Assembly (NCBI GenBank): GCA_964405735.1
Contig: CAYOPD010000007.1
Coordinates: forward strand, 7,907 to 71,906
DNA: 64,000 nucleotides
Direction: 5' to 3'
Origin: JADJLQ01 sp964405735
GTDB taxonomy: Bacteria > Bacteroidota > Bacteroidia > Chitinophagales > Saprospiraceae
Shown here: piece by piece, positions 63,962 through 64,000 of the stretch
How the letters are laid out: every line of letters starts with the position of its first letter
How positions within the stretch are numbered: position 1 is the first letter of the stretch
Notes under the pieces: generated by a model
Told to the model about the DNA's origin: nothing
The model's input: the letters and a program-made list of their open reading frames with translations, nothing else
Databases searched by the model: none
Position numbers and translations under genes: made by a program

Positions 63962-64000
63962 TCAGTTTACCAGTTTACCAGTTTACCAGTTTACCAGTTT
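63945..64000. repeat. Tandem 8-base repeat running off the window
   Basis: Starts as ATCAGTTA units (three imperfect) and becomes CCAGTTTA repeated about four times to the window edge. It begins inside the last codons of the DinB-like gene. Its right limit is not seen. Confidence 0.75.

Overview
The window looks like a chromosomal segment of a Bacteroidota bacterium, most likely from the Saprospirales/Lewinella side of the phylum. Four things point that way. Promoters have the Bacteroidota form TTTG-N19..21-TAnnTTTG. There are type 9 secretion (T9SS) tails and PorV-like barrels. A 31-codon AURKAIP1/COX24-like gene sits just before rng. atpD-atpC stand alone as a two-gene unit with a short epsilon subunit. 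The genus cannot be named from sequence alone. Most of the window is ordinary housekeeping DNA on both strands; I see no CRISPR array, phage or insertion sequence.

1-9.9 kb: partial tyrS (minus), an FtsX/LolC-type permease with a small HExxH protein, a sugar-isomerase/cytochrome-c lipoprotein pair, folK with a deoxynucleoside kinase, and an NSS-family sodium:amino-acid symporter. The symporter is preceded by an apparent aromatic-codon leader peptide and terminator/antiterminator. 10-16 kb: an AT-rich spacer with a possible small RNA, a membrane-anchored coiled-coil protein next to an OmpA-like protein, and a photolyase. 16-24.4 kb: M16 peptidase and ffh, a lipoprotein, a 164-nt tRNA-like RNA locus, sodA, fumC and a serine-hydrolase remnant.

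24.4-36 kb: an HU-like protein with a TPR protein, the COX24-like gene and rng, a lipoprotein/glycosyltransferase/outer-membrane-barrel run, a BlaI-type repressor with a very large M56-TonB-plug-T9SS fusion, DUF3108/DUF4230 proteins, ruvC, a HIT protein and greA. 36-41.5 kb: a GH2 glycosidase, an EEP-family hydrolase, an AlkZ-like protein and a VOC protein. 41.5-50.2 kb: a tight three-gene outer-membrane module (PorV/PorQ-like barrel, 1320-residue exported protein, TonB-dependent receptor). 50.4-64 kb: ppc, an SSS symporter, scpA, a bestrophin, atpDC, a Gfo/Idh/MocA oxidoreductase, a GNAT, an aminopeptidase P, an amidohydrolase and a DinB-like protein that ends inside a tandem repeat.

The most unusual signals are RNA-level. 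At 21537-21700 there are tRNA-Leu-like acceptor, D and T arms around a 95-nt structured insert, with competing pairings. At 9871-9999 there is a leader-peptide attenuator whose Arg-Tyr-His-Tyr-Arg codons are themselves the terminator stem. The most unusual proteins are the M56 sensor fusion and the three-gene PorV/giant/receptor module.
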